Shown piece after piece: positions 1 through 8,071 of a DNA stretch of 64,000 nucleotides. A program made the position numbers and the translations under genes. The notes under the pieces are model-generated. The model was given only the letters and a program-made list of their open reading frames with translations, was not told the origin of the DNA and searched no databases. Origin of the DNA: JBBDWK01 sp040902885. GTDB lineage: Bacteria; Acidobacteriota; Terriglobia; Bryobacterales; Bryobacteraceae. The stretch's first letter is position 1, and every line of letters begins with the position of its first letter. The stretch is taken from positions 1-64,000 of the forward strand of contig JBBDWK010000077.1 of NCBI GenBank assembly GCA_040902885.1, given 5' to 3'.

Positions 1-81
1 AGCAGAATCAAATGTTTATCTGGTCAATAATTTATGGTTGCGGAATCGCTGTCCCGCGGGCTGTTCTCCCGCAACCCGCGA

Positions 82-87
82 TATACT
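82..87 (+). promoter_or_regulatory. Candidate -10 box of the haem operon
   Basis: A perfect TATACT lies 30 bases upstream of the ATG at 118. It sits inside the frame that could otherwise start at 34, which favours 118 as the start of the first gene. No convincing -35 box is visible. Confidence 0.45.
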
Positions 88-117
88 AAGAAATTAACAA
101 GCAATTGCGTCGTCACC

Positions 118-933
118 ATGGCTGAGCTGAGTGTCATATGGCTGCGCGCCGCCGTGGCGCTGTATTCGCTCGGCCTGATCCACGCCATCCTGAGCCTCAT
201 GCGGCGCGACCGCTTCTTTCGGCCCGTCCTGGCCGCGTTCTCCACCGGCGTCACGCTCCATCTGGTCTCCATCGTCGAAGAAGCCGCGCTCATCGGCAAT
301 CTGCCCGTTCAGAATCTCTACGAGTCCGTCTCCCTGTGCGCCTTCCTCATTGCGGCCTTCTATCTGTTCGTCTACTGGCGCTATCGCATGGAGTCTCTGA
401 GCACGTTCGTCTTCCCGCTCGTGTTCATCATGACCCTGACGGCCACCTTCGGGAACCCCGTCTCCACCTGGTCGAGCTCCGCAGTCCGCGACATGTGGCT
501 GACCGTGCACATCGTCTCCATCCTGGCCGGCTACGCGGCGCTGCTGCTCACCGCCCTCGGCGCGGTGCTCTATCTGGTCCAGGAGCGCGAGCTCAAGCGC
601 AAGCGGCCGTACAGCTCCTCTTACCGGCTTCCGCCGCTGGGAATCCTGGACGACCTGATTTCGAAATCCATGACGGCCGGATTCGCCGCCATCACACTGG
701 GCATCGTCACCGGCAGCACCTGGGCCTTCATCGAACTGGGAACCAGCTGGCTGGCCGATCAGCGCATCGCCATCGCCTTCGCGACCTGGGGCATCTACCT
801 GGCTATGGTTTTTCTGCGCGTGAACGCAGGCTGGCGCGGGCGCAAAGCGGCCATCATGGCCATCACCGCGCTGGGCTGTTGCGTCGTAACCTGGGCGACG
901 CACGCCGGCCTGCTCTCCATCCAGCCTCAATGA
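118..933 (+). CDS. CcsA/HemX-like cytochrome c assembly membrane protein
   Basis: A 271-residue polytopic membrane protein with about eight hydrophobic segments. It resembles the CcsA/ResC/HemX family, which handles haem during system II cytochrome c maturation or, as HemX, tunes GluTR levels. The position directly before hemA is the usual HemX/CcsA context. The ATG at 118 is chosen because a TATACT box lies at 82-87; an in-frame ATG at 34 would add 28 residues without typical character. The stop overlaps the hemA start (ATGA), so translation is probably coupled. The many c-type cytochromes in the window fit a haem-delivery role. I did not locate the family's tryptophan-rich WWD motif with certainty, so the exact subfamily is open. 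Confidence 0.8.
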   Translation: MAELSVIWLRAAVALYSLGLIHAILSLMRRDRFFRPVLAAFSTGVTLHLVSIVEEAALIGNLPVQNLYESVSLCAFLIAAFYLFVYWRYRMESLSTFVFPLVFIMTLTATFGNPVSTWSSSAVRDMWLTVHIVSILAGYAALLLTALGAVLYLVQERELKRKRPYSSSYRLPPLGILDDLISKSMTAGFAAITLGIVTGSTWAFIELGTSWLADQRIAIAFATWGIYLAMVFLRVNAGWRGRKAAIMAITALGCCVVTWATHAGLLSIQPQ

Positions 934-2180
934 AGCTGCTGGTCACAGGTGTAAGCCATAAAACCGCGCCGGTCGAAGTGCGCGAAGGCCTGGCGATCCC
1001 CGCCGCTTTCATTCCCGCGGCCCTGGACGATCTGCGCGCCCACGCCGGCGTCCGCGAGGCGGTCATCCTCTCCACCTGCAATCGCGTGGAGATTACCGTG
1101 AGCTGCGAAGAGGCCATCCAGGCGCACGCTTCCATTCAGCGCTTTCTTCTGAAAGGGCGGGTGCTCCCACCGCAGGCGCTCTACAGCTATGAGGACCGTG
1201 CGGCGATCCAGCACCTGTTTCGCGTGGCTTCGAGCCTGGACTCGATGATCGTCGGCGAGCCTCAGATTCTGGGACAGGTAAAGGCCGCCTACGCGCTCGC
1301 GCGCGAAAAAGGAACGGTCAACGGGCTGCTGGACGGCATATTCACGCGCGCGTTTAACGTGGCCAAGCGGGTGCGATCGGAAACCGGCATCGGAGCGATG
1401 GCGGTCTCCATCAGCTTCGCGGCGGTGGAGCTGGCGCGCAAGATTTTCGGCGCGCTCTCCGGCAAGACGGTCATGATCGTGGGCGCGGGCAAGATGTCCG
1501 AGCTGGCGGCGCGCCATTTGCAGCGCTCCGGGGCTTCGGACATTCTCGTCACCAACCGGACCTGGGAGCGTGCGCTCCAGATGGCCCGGCAGTTCAACGG
1601 CAAGCCGGTCGATTACTTGCGTTTCCAGGAAATGCTGCCCGAGGTGGATATCCTGATCAGCTCGAGCGGCGCGCCGCATTACATTTTGAACAAAGATGAA
1701 ATGCAGCGCGTGATTCACGCGCGCCGCAACAAGCCCATGTTCCTGATCGATATCGCCGTGCCGCGCAACATCGACCCCCAGGTGAACGAGGTCGATAACG
1801 TCTTCCTCTACGATATCGACGACTTGCAGGAAGTGGTCAACGCTAACCTCCAGGAGCGCTCCAAGGAAGCCACGCACGCCGAAGAGATCGTGGTGCAGGA
1901 GGTGGAGCGCATGGTCGCGCGCCTCAAAGTGCAGGAGGTCGCGCCGACTATCGTCTCGCTGCAGGAGCAGCTCGAGGCAATCCGCAACGCGGAGCTGGAG
2001 AGGATGCGCCGCAAGTGCGGGCCGCTCAGCAGGGAGATGGAAGAAGCCGTGGAAGGCATGACGCGCGCCATCGTGAACAAGATCGCGCACGGGCCGATCT
2101 CCGAGCTGCGCCAGCAGGCCGGACAGCCCGAGGGCATCCACGTGATCAAAACCATCCGCAAGGTGTTCCACCTAGGGTGA
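930..2180 (+). CDS. hemA: Glutamyl-tRNA reductase
   Basis: A 416-residue protein that reduces glutamyl-tRNA(Glu) to glutamate-1-semialdehyde, the first committed step of C5-pathway tetrapyrrole synthesis. The N-terminal domain has the catalytic LSTCNRVE segment near residue 48. It is followed by the RVASSLDSMIVGE region, a Rossmann NADPH fold with GAGKMSELAARHL near residue 190, and a C-terminal helical dimerisation domain. Length is typical. The start overlaps the stop of the CcsA-like gene by four bases. The other substrate-side enzyme, hemL, lies at the end of the same cluster, so the route from Glu-tRNA to uroporphyrinogen III is encoded here apart from hemB. Confidence 0.96.
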   Translation: MKLLVTGVSHKTAPVEVREGLAIPAAFIPAALDDLRAHAGVREAVILSTCNRVEITVSCEEAIQAHASIQRFLLKGRVLPPQALYSYEDRAAIQHLFRVASSLDSMIVGEPQILGQVKAAYALAREKGTVNGLLDGIFTRAFNVAKRVRSETGIGAMAVSISFAAVELARKIFGALSGKTVMIVGAGKMSELAARHLQRSGASDILVTNRTWERALQMARQFNGKPVDYLRFQEMLPEVDILISSSGAPHYILNKDEMQRVIHARRNKPMFLIDIAVPRNIDPQVNEVDNVFLYDIDDLQEVVNANLQERSKEATHAEEIVVQEVERMVARLKVQEVAPTIVSLQEQLEAIRNAELERMRRKCGPLSREMEEAVEGMTRAIVNKIAHGPISELRQQAGQPEGIHVIKTIRKVFHLG

Positions 2181-2219
2181 TGGCTCGTAAACGCTATCGG
2201 GTATCGTTGATGCCTCGGC

Positions 2220-2275
2220 AACCGCTCCCTTACGGTCGCGGCTCAGAACCGAGCCGCGACCGTAAGGGAGCGGTT
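2220..2275. repeat. REP-like palindrome, copy 1
   Basis: Two perfectly complementary 25-base arms (2220-2244 and 2251-2275) flank a 6-base loop between hemA and hemC. The core CCGCTCCCTNACGGTCGCGG recurs at 6259-6321 and, degraded, at 25312-25377. In mRNA it would form a long GC-rich hairpin right before hemC. Confidence 0.9.
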
Positions 2276-2280
2276 GGACT

Positions 2281-3174
2281 GTGATGGTAGTTATCGGATC
2301 TCGCGGTTCTCAACTGGCTCTGTGGCAGGCGCACTGGGTGCAGGCGCGCTTGGCCGAGCTGGGCCGGGAGAGCCGCATCCAGATCATCAAGACTACCGGC
2401 GACGTGATCTCTTCGCAGGCCCTTCGGGATATCGGCGCCAAGGGGCTTTTCACGAAGGAGATTGAAGAAGCGCTGCTGGCGGGCGACATTGACCTGGCAG
2501 TACACAGTTTGAAAGACCTGCCGACGGAGCTTCCTCCGGGGCTTTGCATCGCCGCGGTGCCGCCGCGCGAGGATGCCCGCGACGCGCTGGTAGGCGGCAC
2601 GTTCGCGGGCCTTCGAGAGGGCGCACGAGTGGGCACCAGTTCTCTCCGCCGCTCCGCTCAACTGCTTTACGCCCGCCCCGACCTTACGCTTCAGCCCGTG
2701 CGCGGAAACGTGGATACGCGATTGCGCAAGCTCGATGAAGGCCAGTTCGATGCTCTCGTGCTCGCGGCGGCCGGACTCAAGCGCTTGGGATGGGATTCGC
2801 GAATCGCCGAGATCCTCGCGCCGGAGCTGAGCTGTCCCGCCGTTGGCCAGGGTGCGCTCGCCATTGAGACGCGCGAGGAGGGTCCGGGCTTCGAAGTGGC
2901 GCGTCTCCTCGAAGATGCCGGCGCACGCGCCGCCGTCACCGCCGAACGCGCCGCGCTGGCAGCACTTGGGGGCGGCTGCCGCGTGCCTATCGGCGCTTAC
3001 GCCACGCTTTCCAACGGGAGGCTGCATCTGATTGGAGTCGTGATCTCGCCCAAAGGCGACCGCATCATCCGCGAAAGCGCCGAAGGACCCGCATCGCAGG
3101 CCGCGGAAATTGGCCAGCGTTTGGGCGAAGCTCTCGCCGCCCGCGGAGCGCGCGAGATCCTGGAAGCCGTATGA
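2281..3174 (+). CDS. hemC: Porphobilinogen deaminase (hydroxymethylbilane synthase)
   Basis: A 297-residue enzyme that polymerises four porphobilinogens into hydroxymethylbilane. Visible hallmarks are the N-terminal IGSRGSQLALWQA segment, the LPTELPPGL loop, GTSSLRRSAQLL near residue 120, and GGGCRVPIGAYA near residue 235, whose cysteine carries the dipyrromethane cofactor. The start is GTG at 2281 or ATG at 2284. Both lie only 6-9 bases after the REP-like hairpin, so access of ribosomes could depend on that structure. The stop overlaps the next gene (ATGA). HemB is not in this window. Confidence 0.96.
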   Translation: MMVVIGSRGSQLALWQAHWVQARLAELGRESRIQIIKTTGDVISSQALRDIGAKGLFTKEIEEALLAGDIDLAVHSLKDLPTELPPGLCIAAVPPREDARDALVGGTFAGLREGARVGTSSLRRSAQLLYARPDLTLQPVRGNVDTRLRKLDEGQFDALVLAAAGLKRLGWDSRIAEILAPELSCPAVGQGALAIETREEGPGFEVARLLEDAGARAAVTAERAALAALGGGCRVPIGAYATLSNGRLHLIGVVISPKGDRIIRESAEGPASQAAEIGQRLGEALAARGAREILEAV

Positions 3175-4649
3175 GCAAGGTCTACCTGGTGGGCGCCGGC
3201 CCAGGCGATCCCGAACTCATCACCTGGAAAGGCCGCCGTGTTCTCGAGCGGGCGGATGCCGTGCTTTACGATCATCTCGTCAGCCCCGCGCTGGTCGATC
3301 TCGCACCGCCGCACGCCGAGCGCTGCTACGTCGGAAAAAAAAAGGCCGTGCACGCGTTCACGCAGGAAGAGATCAACGCGATGCTCGTGGAACGCGCCCG
3401 GCGCGGGCTCACTGTAGTGCGCCTGAAAGGCGGCGACCCGTTCCTGTTCGGGCGGGGCGGGGAAGAAGCCGAAGCGCTGGCCGTCGCGGGCATTCCCTTC
3501 GAGGTGCTGCCGGGCGTCACTGCGCCGCTGGGCATCGCCGCATACACGGGCGTGCCGCTCACCCATCGCGAGCACACCTCCGTTGTCACCTTCGTCACCG
3601 GCCACTCCGTCGCCGGCATCGACTGGGACAAGGTCGGCGTCGCCGAAACGCTCGTCGTCTTCATGGGCCTGACCAACCTCGACGTCATCGCCGCCGAGAT
3701 CCTGCGCCGGGGCCGCGACCCTCAAACGCCCGCCATGGCCGTGCGGTGGGCCACCCGAGGGTTCCAGCAGACTATCGTGGGAACACTCTCCACGCTGCCC
3801 GACCTCGTGCATCGCGCCGGCATGAAGCCTCCCGCCACGGTGGTCATCGGCGAGGTCGTGAGTCTGCGCGAGAAGCTGAGCTGGTTTGAGAAGCTGCCGC
3901 TGTTCGGCCAGCGGGTTGTGGTCACTCGCGCCCGCGGCCAGGCGGAGGACCTGTCGGCGAAGTTGCGCGAGCTGGGCGCCGAGCCGGTCGAGCTTCCCGC
4001 CATTGGCATTCGGCCCGCTGCCGATTACGCGCCGCTCGACCGCGCCATAGCGGAGCTGAGCGCCTACGACTGGCTCATCTTCACCAGCGCCAATGGAGTG
4101 CGCTTTTTTCTGGAGCGCCTGGATCATTCCCGAAGCGACATGCGCGCTCTGCGCGGTCGTCTCTGCGCCATTGGTCCCGCCACGCGCGCCGCTGTCGAAA
4201 AGGCTCATCTGAAAGTAGATCTTATAGGCAAGGAGTACGTCGCCGAGAGCCTTGTAGAAGCTTTCGCGCAGCACGATCTGCAAGGCAAGCGCATTCTGCT
4301 CGCCCGCGCGGCCGTGGCGCGCGATTTACTTCCCCACGAGCTCACCCGTCGGGGCGCTTGCGTGGATGTCGTCGAGGCCTATCGGACCGTGGTGCCCGAA
4401 GACACCGGGCGCCTGGCACGGGAAATCCTGCAATCCGGCCCGCGCCCCGACTGGATCACGTTCACCAGCTCCTCCACCGTGGAGAACCTGGTGGGCGTGG
4501 CAGGCGCGGCGGCACTCGAAGGAGTGAAGGTCGCTTCCATCGGTCCCGTGACTTCCGCGACAGCCGCCAAACTGGGCGTCACAGTGACGTGTGAGGCGCC
4601 TGCCTATACGACCGATGGTTTGATCGAGGCAATTTTGCGAACGAGGTAG
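3171..4649 (+). CDS. cobA-hemD: Fused uroporphyrinogen-III C-methyltransferase / uroporphyrinogen-III synthase
   Basis: A 492-residue two-domain protein. Residues 1-245 are a SUMT/CobA methyltransferase: VYLVGAGPGDPELIT at the N terminus, VRLKGGDPFLFGRGGEE near residue 84 and PGVTAPLG near 116. It makes precorrin-2 for sirohaem or cobalamin. Residues 250-492 match HemD, which cyclises hydroxymethylbilane to uroporphyrinogen III; the FTSANGVRFF and FTSSSTVENL segments are typical. The product of the second domain is the substrate of the first. The fusion is known in several phyla, and the ATGA overlap with hemC supports one operon. Confidence 0.93.
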   Translation: MSKVYLVGAGPGDPELITWKGRRVLERADAVLYDHLVSPALVDLAPPHAERCYVGKKKAVHAFTQEEINAMLVERARRGLTVVRLKGGDPFLFGRGGEEAEALAVAGIPFEVLPGVTAPLGIAAYTGVPLTHREHTSVVTFVTGHSVAGIDWDKVGVAETLVVFMGLTNLDVIAAEILRRGRDPQTPAMAVRWATRGFQQTIVGTLSTLPDLVHRAGMKPPATVVIGEVVSLREKLSWFEKLPLFGQRVVVTRARGQAEDLSAKLRELGAEPVELPAIGIRPAADYAPLDRAIAELSAYDWLIFTSANGVRFFLERLDHSRSDMRALRGRLCAIGPATRAAVEKAHLKVDLIGKEYVAESLVEAFAQHDLQGKRILLARAAVARDLLPHELTRRGACVDVVEAYRTVVPEDTGRLAREILQSGPRPDWITFTSSSTVENLVGVAGAAALEGVKVASIGPVTSATAAKLGVTVTCEAPAYTTDGLIEAILRTR

Positions 4650-4658
4650 AATCAGCAA

Positions 4659-4697
4659 ATGGTATTATGCTGCCGGCATTCGGAGGAGACTCTCTGA
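4659..4697 (+). CDS. Possible 12-codon leader peptide
   Basis: ATG at 4659 opens a short frame, MVLCCRHSEETL, ending in TGA at 4695-4697. A TAGAAT hexamer (4647-4652) ends six bases before this ATG, the same geometry as the leaderless starts elsewhere in the window. The stop overlaps a CTG codon (4694) that begins an ideal lipoprotein signal in the next gene, and a GGAGGAG (4682-4688) lies within the leader. This would permit coupling or reinitiation, but 12 codons may open by chance. Confidence 0.25.
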   Translation: MVLCCRHSEETL

Positions 4698-5092
4698 CCG
4701 GCTTAAGAAAATCAGTTCTGCTCGCCACATTCATCCTGCTTGCCGCCTGCTCCCGCAGCATCGATACGAAAGAAGCCGTGCGGCAGGGTGTGGTCGATTA
4801 TCTGGCGGACCGCAGTAACGTCAACGTCTCAGCCATGACCGTGGACGTGCGATCCGTATCGTTCCGCGGGGACGAAGCCGACGCCATGGTGGCATTCACC
4901 GTTCCGGGCGGCCAAGGCGGCAGCCTGGAGATGCGCTACGTGCTCGAAAGGAAGAGCGGCAAGTGGGTAGTCAAGAGTAAATCCGAATCGGGCGGGATGC
5001 CGCATGGCGCCGGGGGCGATCCCGGTGATTCCGCTCCCGCGCCGGGCGCTTTGCCGCCCGGGCATCCGCCACTTTCCGAGCCGAAAAAATGA
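4667..5092 (+). CDS. Small predicted lipoprotein, function unknown
   Basis: Up to 141 residues with a lipoprotein signal: basic GLRKS, a hydrophobic stretch and the lipobox LLAAC. The mature part is about 110 residues and ends in a Pro/Gly-rich tail (GALPPGHPPLSEPKK). The ATG at 4667 has no ribosome site. A strong GGAGGAG at 4682-4688 is correctly spaced for the in-frame CTG at 4694, giving a textbook signal MTGLRKSVLLATFILLAAC, so the true product may start there. The gene is joined to the next by an ATGA overlap, so it belongs to the haem operon. I do not recognise the family. Confidence 0.7.
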   Translation: MLPAFGGDSLTGLRKSVLLATFILLAACSRSIDTKEAVRQGVVDYLADRSNVNVSAMTVDVRSVSFRGDEADAMVAFTVPGGQGGSLEMRYVLERKSGKWVVKSKSESGGMPHGAGGDPGDSAPAPGALPPGHPPLSEPKK

Positions 5093-6252
5093 AACGGGTT
5101 GCCGTACTGGGCGGGGGGCCGGCAGGCGCGTTTGCAGCCGAGAAACTGGCCGCGGGCGGAGCCAGGGTAGTTCTCTTCGACGAGAAACTCGCTTGGGAAA
5201 AGCCGTGCGGCGGCGGCCTCACCTACAAGGCGTACCGCGATTACCCCTTTCTCATCGACAACAACACGCCCAAGAAACTGGTGACGGAGACCGTGCTGGC
5301 GGCTCCCAAAGGCGGCTCGGCTACCCTGCGCTTGGACCAGCCGCTGGTCATCTACTCGCGTTTCGATCTCAACCGGATGCTGCTCCAGCGCGCCGAAGCC
5401 GCGGGCGCTCAAATTGAGAAGGCCCGCGTGCAATGCCTGGAGCGCACCGGAAGCGGCTGGATCTTGCGCACCAAGTCCGGCTGCCTCGACGCCGATTTCT
5501 GCATTCTGGCCACCGGAGCGCGGAATCCATTGCGCGAATACGGCACCGAGCTCACGGCGGCCGATACCATGGCAGCGCTCGGCTATTACGTCCCCGGCGA
5601 CCGTCAACAGATCGACATTCAGTTTCTCCCGCACCTGGAAGGCTATATCTGGGTTTTTCCGCGCTGCGGGCATCTCTCGGTCGGTATCTGCGGCAAGGGC
5701 GAGCCTGCCGTTTCCTTGCGGAAGAGGCTCGAAAGCTACATGCAGGAGCGCGGCATCTCCTGGAAGGGCGCCGCTTTCTACAGCCACCTGCTTCCCGCGC
5801 TCGCAGCTCCGGCGTGGAAGAAGAATCGCGTCGAGGGCGATGGCTGGATGGCCGTGGGCGACGCAGCCGGCCTGGTGGATCCGATTACGGGCGAGGGCCT
5901 GTACTACGCGCTGCGCTCCGCCGATCTGGCCGCGCGCGCCCTGCTCACCGAGACGGTGCAGGCCTACCGCAAGATGCTGCGGTTCGACTTTACCGCCGAC
6001 CTCGAGTTCGGTTCCCGCCTGGCGCAAAAAATCTTTCACGGCAACTTCCTGCTCGGCAGCGTGCCCGCCCGCATGGTGCAGTTCACGCGGCGCAGCCCGC
6101 GCTTCGCGTCCGTGATGCAGGATCTCTTTGCGGGCACCCAATCCTACCTGGGTTTGAAAACGCGCCTGCTCCGCAACCTGAACGGCAGCCTCTTTGAAAT
6201 CGCCATGAACGTTGGCCTCAGCCGCCTCCTGCCGGGCAAGCTGGCGCCATGA
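5089..6252 (+). CDS. Geranylgeranyl-reductase-family FAD oxidoreductase
   Basis: A 387-residue flavoprotein. The N-terminal VAVLGGGPAGAFAAEKLA is the FAD dinucleotide-binding fold and is followed by the KPCGGGLT segment typical of the geranylgeranyl/digeranylgeranyl reductase group. GWMAVGDAAGLVDPITGEG near residue 260 is the second FAD motif. Family members reduce isoprenoid double bonds, for example in (bacterio)chlorophyll side chains, menaquinone or archaeal lipids. Its position inside a haem operon between cobA-hemD and hemL is suggestive, but no other chlorophyll gene is present, so a quinone or other isoprenoid substrate is as likely. Confidence 0.82.
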   Translation: MKRVAVLGGGPAGAFAAEKLAAGGARVVLFDEKLAWEKPCGGGLTYKAYRDYPFLIDNNTPKKLVTETVLAAPKGGSATLRLDQPLVIYSRFDLNRMLLQRAEAAGAQIEKARVQCLERTGSGWILRTKSGCLDADFCILATGARNPLREYGTELTAADTMAALGYYVPGDRQQIDIQFLPHLEGYIWVFPRCGHLSVGICGKGEPAVSLRKRLESYMQERGISWKGAAFYSHLLPALAAPAWKKNRVEGDGWMAVGDAAGLVDPITGEGLYYALRSADLAARALLTETVQAYRKMLRFDFTADLEFGSRLAQKIFHGNFLLGSVPARMVQFTRRSPRFASVMQDLFAGTQSYLGLKTRLLRNLNGSLFEIAMNVGLSRLLPGKLAP

Positions 6253-6258
6253 ACGGGC

Positions 6259-6321
6259 AACCGCTTCCTCACGGTCGCGGCTCAGAAAGACTTACGGAGC
6301 CGCGACCGTGAGGGAGCGGTT
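6259..6321. repeat. REP-like palindrome, copy 2
   Basis: Arms 6259-6283 and 6297-6321 are complementary over 25 bases with one mismatch and enclose a 13-base loop. The sequence is nearly identical to copy 1. It again separates two genes of the haem cluster and lies 24 bases before the hemL start. Confidence 0.9.
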
Positions 6322-6344
6322 GTTGATCGGAAGAGAACAGGAAA

Positions 6345-7622
6345 GTGATTCGAACCAAATCCGAAGAACTATTCGATAAAGCGCAAGCCCTCATCCCGGG
6401 CGGCGTGAACTCGCCCGTGCGCGCCTATCGGGGCGTGGGAGGAACGCCGCCCTTCATCGCGCGCGGCGAGGGATCGCGCCTGTTCGATGTGGATGGCAAC
6501 GAGTACATCGATTACGTCGGCTCGTGGGGTCCTCTGCTGCTCGGTCATCGCCACCCGGAGATCATCGAGGCCCTTCGGCAGGCGCTCGAGATCGGCACCA
6601 GCTTCGGCGCTCCCACCGAGCGTGAGACCGAGTTGGCCGCGATGATTTGCGAAGCCATGCCCTCCATCGAAATGGTGCGGCTGGTCAATTCCGGCACCGA
6701 AGCCACCATGTCGGCCATCCGGCTGGCGCGCGGTTTCACCGGCCGCGATCTCACCGTCAAGTTCGAGGGCTGCTATCACGGCCACGTCGATTCGCTGCTG
6801 GTGAAGGCCGGATCGGGCATGGCCACGCTCGGCATCGCCGATACCAAGGGCGTGCCGGAGAGCTTTTGCGAAACTACCATCGCGCTGCCGTTCAACTCTC
6901 CGGAGGCAGTCGAGCGGACTTTCCAACGCTACGGCGGCAAGATCGCTTCCATCATCGTCGAGCCCGTAGTGGGCAACATGGGCTGTGTTCCGCCGCTGCC
7001 GGACTTCCTCGAATTGCTGCGCAAGGTGACGGAGCGCCACGGCGCCCTGCTGATCTTCGACGAGGTGATGACCGGCTTTCGTCTCGCCTTTGGCGGCGCG
7101 CAGGAACGTTTCAACATCCGTCCCGATCTCACCACACTCGGCAAAGTGATCGGCGGCGGGCTTCCCATAGGCGCCTATGGCGGGCGCGCCGACATCATGC
7201 GCCATGTGGCGCCCCTCGGCCCGGTTTACCAGGCGGGCACGCTGAGCGGCAATCCACTGGCGGTCGCCTCGGGTCTGGCCATGCTGCGGCATCTGAAGGC
7301 GCACCCCGATGTGTACTGGCAATTGGAGCAGCGCGCCGCCGAGCTGGAGGCCGCCGCGGAAGGCGCTCCAGTGACCGTGAATCGCGTGGGCTCCATGTTC
7401 ACCTTTTTCTTCACGGGCTGCCGCGTCACCGATTACGAATCCGCCAAGAGCAGCGATACCGCCCGCTTCCGCGACTTCTTCCACGCGATGCTCGACAGGG
7501 GAATTTATCTCGCGCCTTCGCAGTTCGAGGCCGCCTTCGTTTCGGCCGCGCACTCCGAGGAAGATATCCGGACGACGATTCAGGCGACGCGCGAAGCTTT
7601 CAGCAGCTTGCGGGCCGAGTAG
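6345..7622 (+). CDS. hemL: Glutamate-1-semialdehyde 2,1-aminomutase
   Basis: A 425-residue PLP enzyme that converts glutamate-1-semialdehyde to 5-aminolevulinate, the partner of hemA. It has the class-III aminotransferase signatures: the PGGVNSPVRAY start, LVNSGTEATMSAIRLARG near residue 110, LLIFDEVMTGFR near 240, and TTLGKVIGGGLPIGAYGG near 265 with the PLP lysine. Length is typical. The GTG start at 6345 has an A/G-rich upstream sequence and lies just downstream of the second REP-like hairpin. Its 3' end overlaps the convergent membrane protein gene by 43 bases. Confidence 0.96.
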   Translation: MIRTKSEELFDKAQALIPGGVNSPVRAYRGVGGTPPFIARGEGSRLFDVDGNEYIDYVGSWGPLLLGHRHPEIIEALRQALEIGTSFGAPTERETELAAMICEAMPSIEMVRLVNSGTEATMSAIRLARGFTGRDLTVKFEGCYHGHVDSLLVKAGSGMATLGIADTKGVPESFCETTIALPFNSPEAVERTFQRYGGKIASIIVEPVVGNMGCVPPLPDFLELLRKVTERHGALLIFDEVMTGFRLAFGGAQERFNIRPDLTTLGKVIGGGLPIGAYGGRADIMRHVAPLGPVYQAGTLSGNPLAVASGLAMLRHLKAHPDVYWQLEQRAAELEAAAEGAPVTVNRVGSMFTFFFTGCRVTDYESAKSSDTARFRDFFHAMLDRGIYLAPSQFEAAFVSAAHSEEDIRTTIQATREAFSSLRAE

Positions 7623-8071
7623 ATCACGATTCCGAAGAACACCACGAAGCTCGCCACGATCACTACCATACGGCGCTTCCACGAGAGCGTCCGCACTTCA
7701 AGCTTCCGATCTCCCTCGAAGTCCAGCCACACCTTGAGTCGCACCTCGATTGGCGTCTTCCCGTTGCGGTTGTCGAGCACCACGGCATATTTGCCGCGCT
7801 CCAGCGCCACGCGCAAAGTTCCTTCGTTGCGGATGGCAATCGCGTCGAGCCCGGCCTCGCTCTTCGTGGAACGCAGCCGGCTCAGTTGGCCATCGTTCAG
7901 CACAGCCACCCGCAGCCCCGCCTCTTCGGATGAACCAAACTCGCCGTGCAGCACCGCGGGCTTCTGCTTGAGCGACACTTCCAGGTAGCGCCAATCGCCC
8001 CTGGGAACGGTGAAGGACTTGTCGACCAGAACCACGGAGGAACCGAGAATCAGCAGCAGGGCGGGAAGCAT
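7580..8071 (-). CDS. Hypothetical exported/membrane protein with C-terminal anchor
   Basis: A 163-residue protein with an N-terminal hydrophobic segment (MLPALLLILGSSVVLV), a predicted extracytoplasmic beta-rich domain of about 100 residues, and a C-terminal transmembrane helix (MVVIVASFVVFFGIVIYSARKL) followed by basic residues. I do not recognise the domain. The ATG at 8071 overlaps the stop of the upstream amidohydrolase by one base (TAATG), so the two are probably translationally coupled. Its 3' end overlaps hemL on the other strand. Confidence 0.7.
   Translation of the reverse strand: MLPALLLILGSSVVLVDKSFTVPRGDWRYLEVSLKQKPAVLHGEFGSSEEAGLRVAVLNDGQLSRLRSTKSEAGLDAIAIRNEGTLRVALERGKYAVVLDNRNGKTPIEVRLKVWLDFEGDRKLEVRTLSWKRRMVVIVASFVVFFGIVIYSARKLLKASRVA

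Noticed and set aside
2997..4283. Long open frame on the minus strand opposite hemC and cobA-hemD
   Set aside because: High GC with third-position bias opens antisense frames. The peptide lacks any recognisable domain, and the plus-strand genes are unambiguous. The same applies to 94-930, 927-2171, 6369-7682 and 12689-13807 (minus) and 8209-9678 and 37538-39013 (plus).
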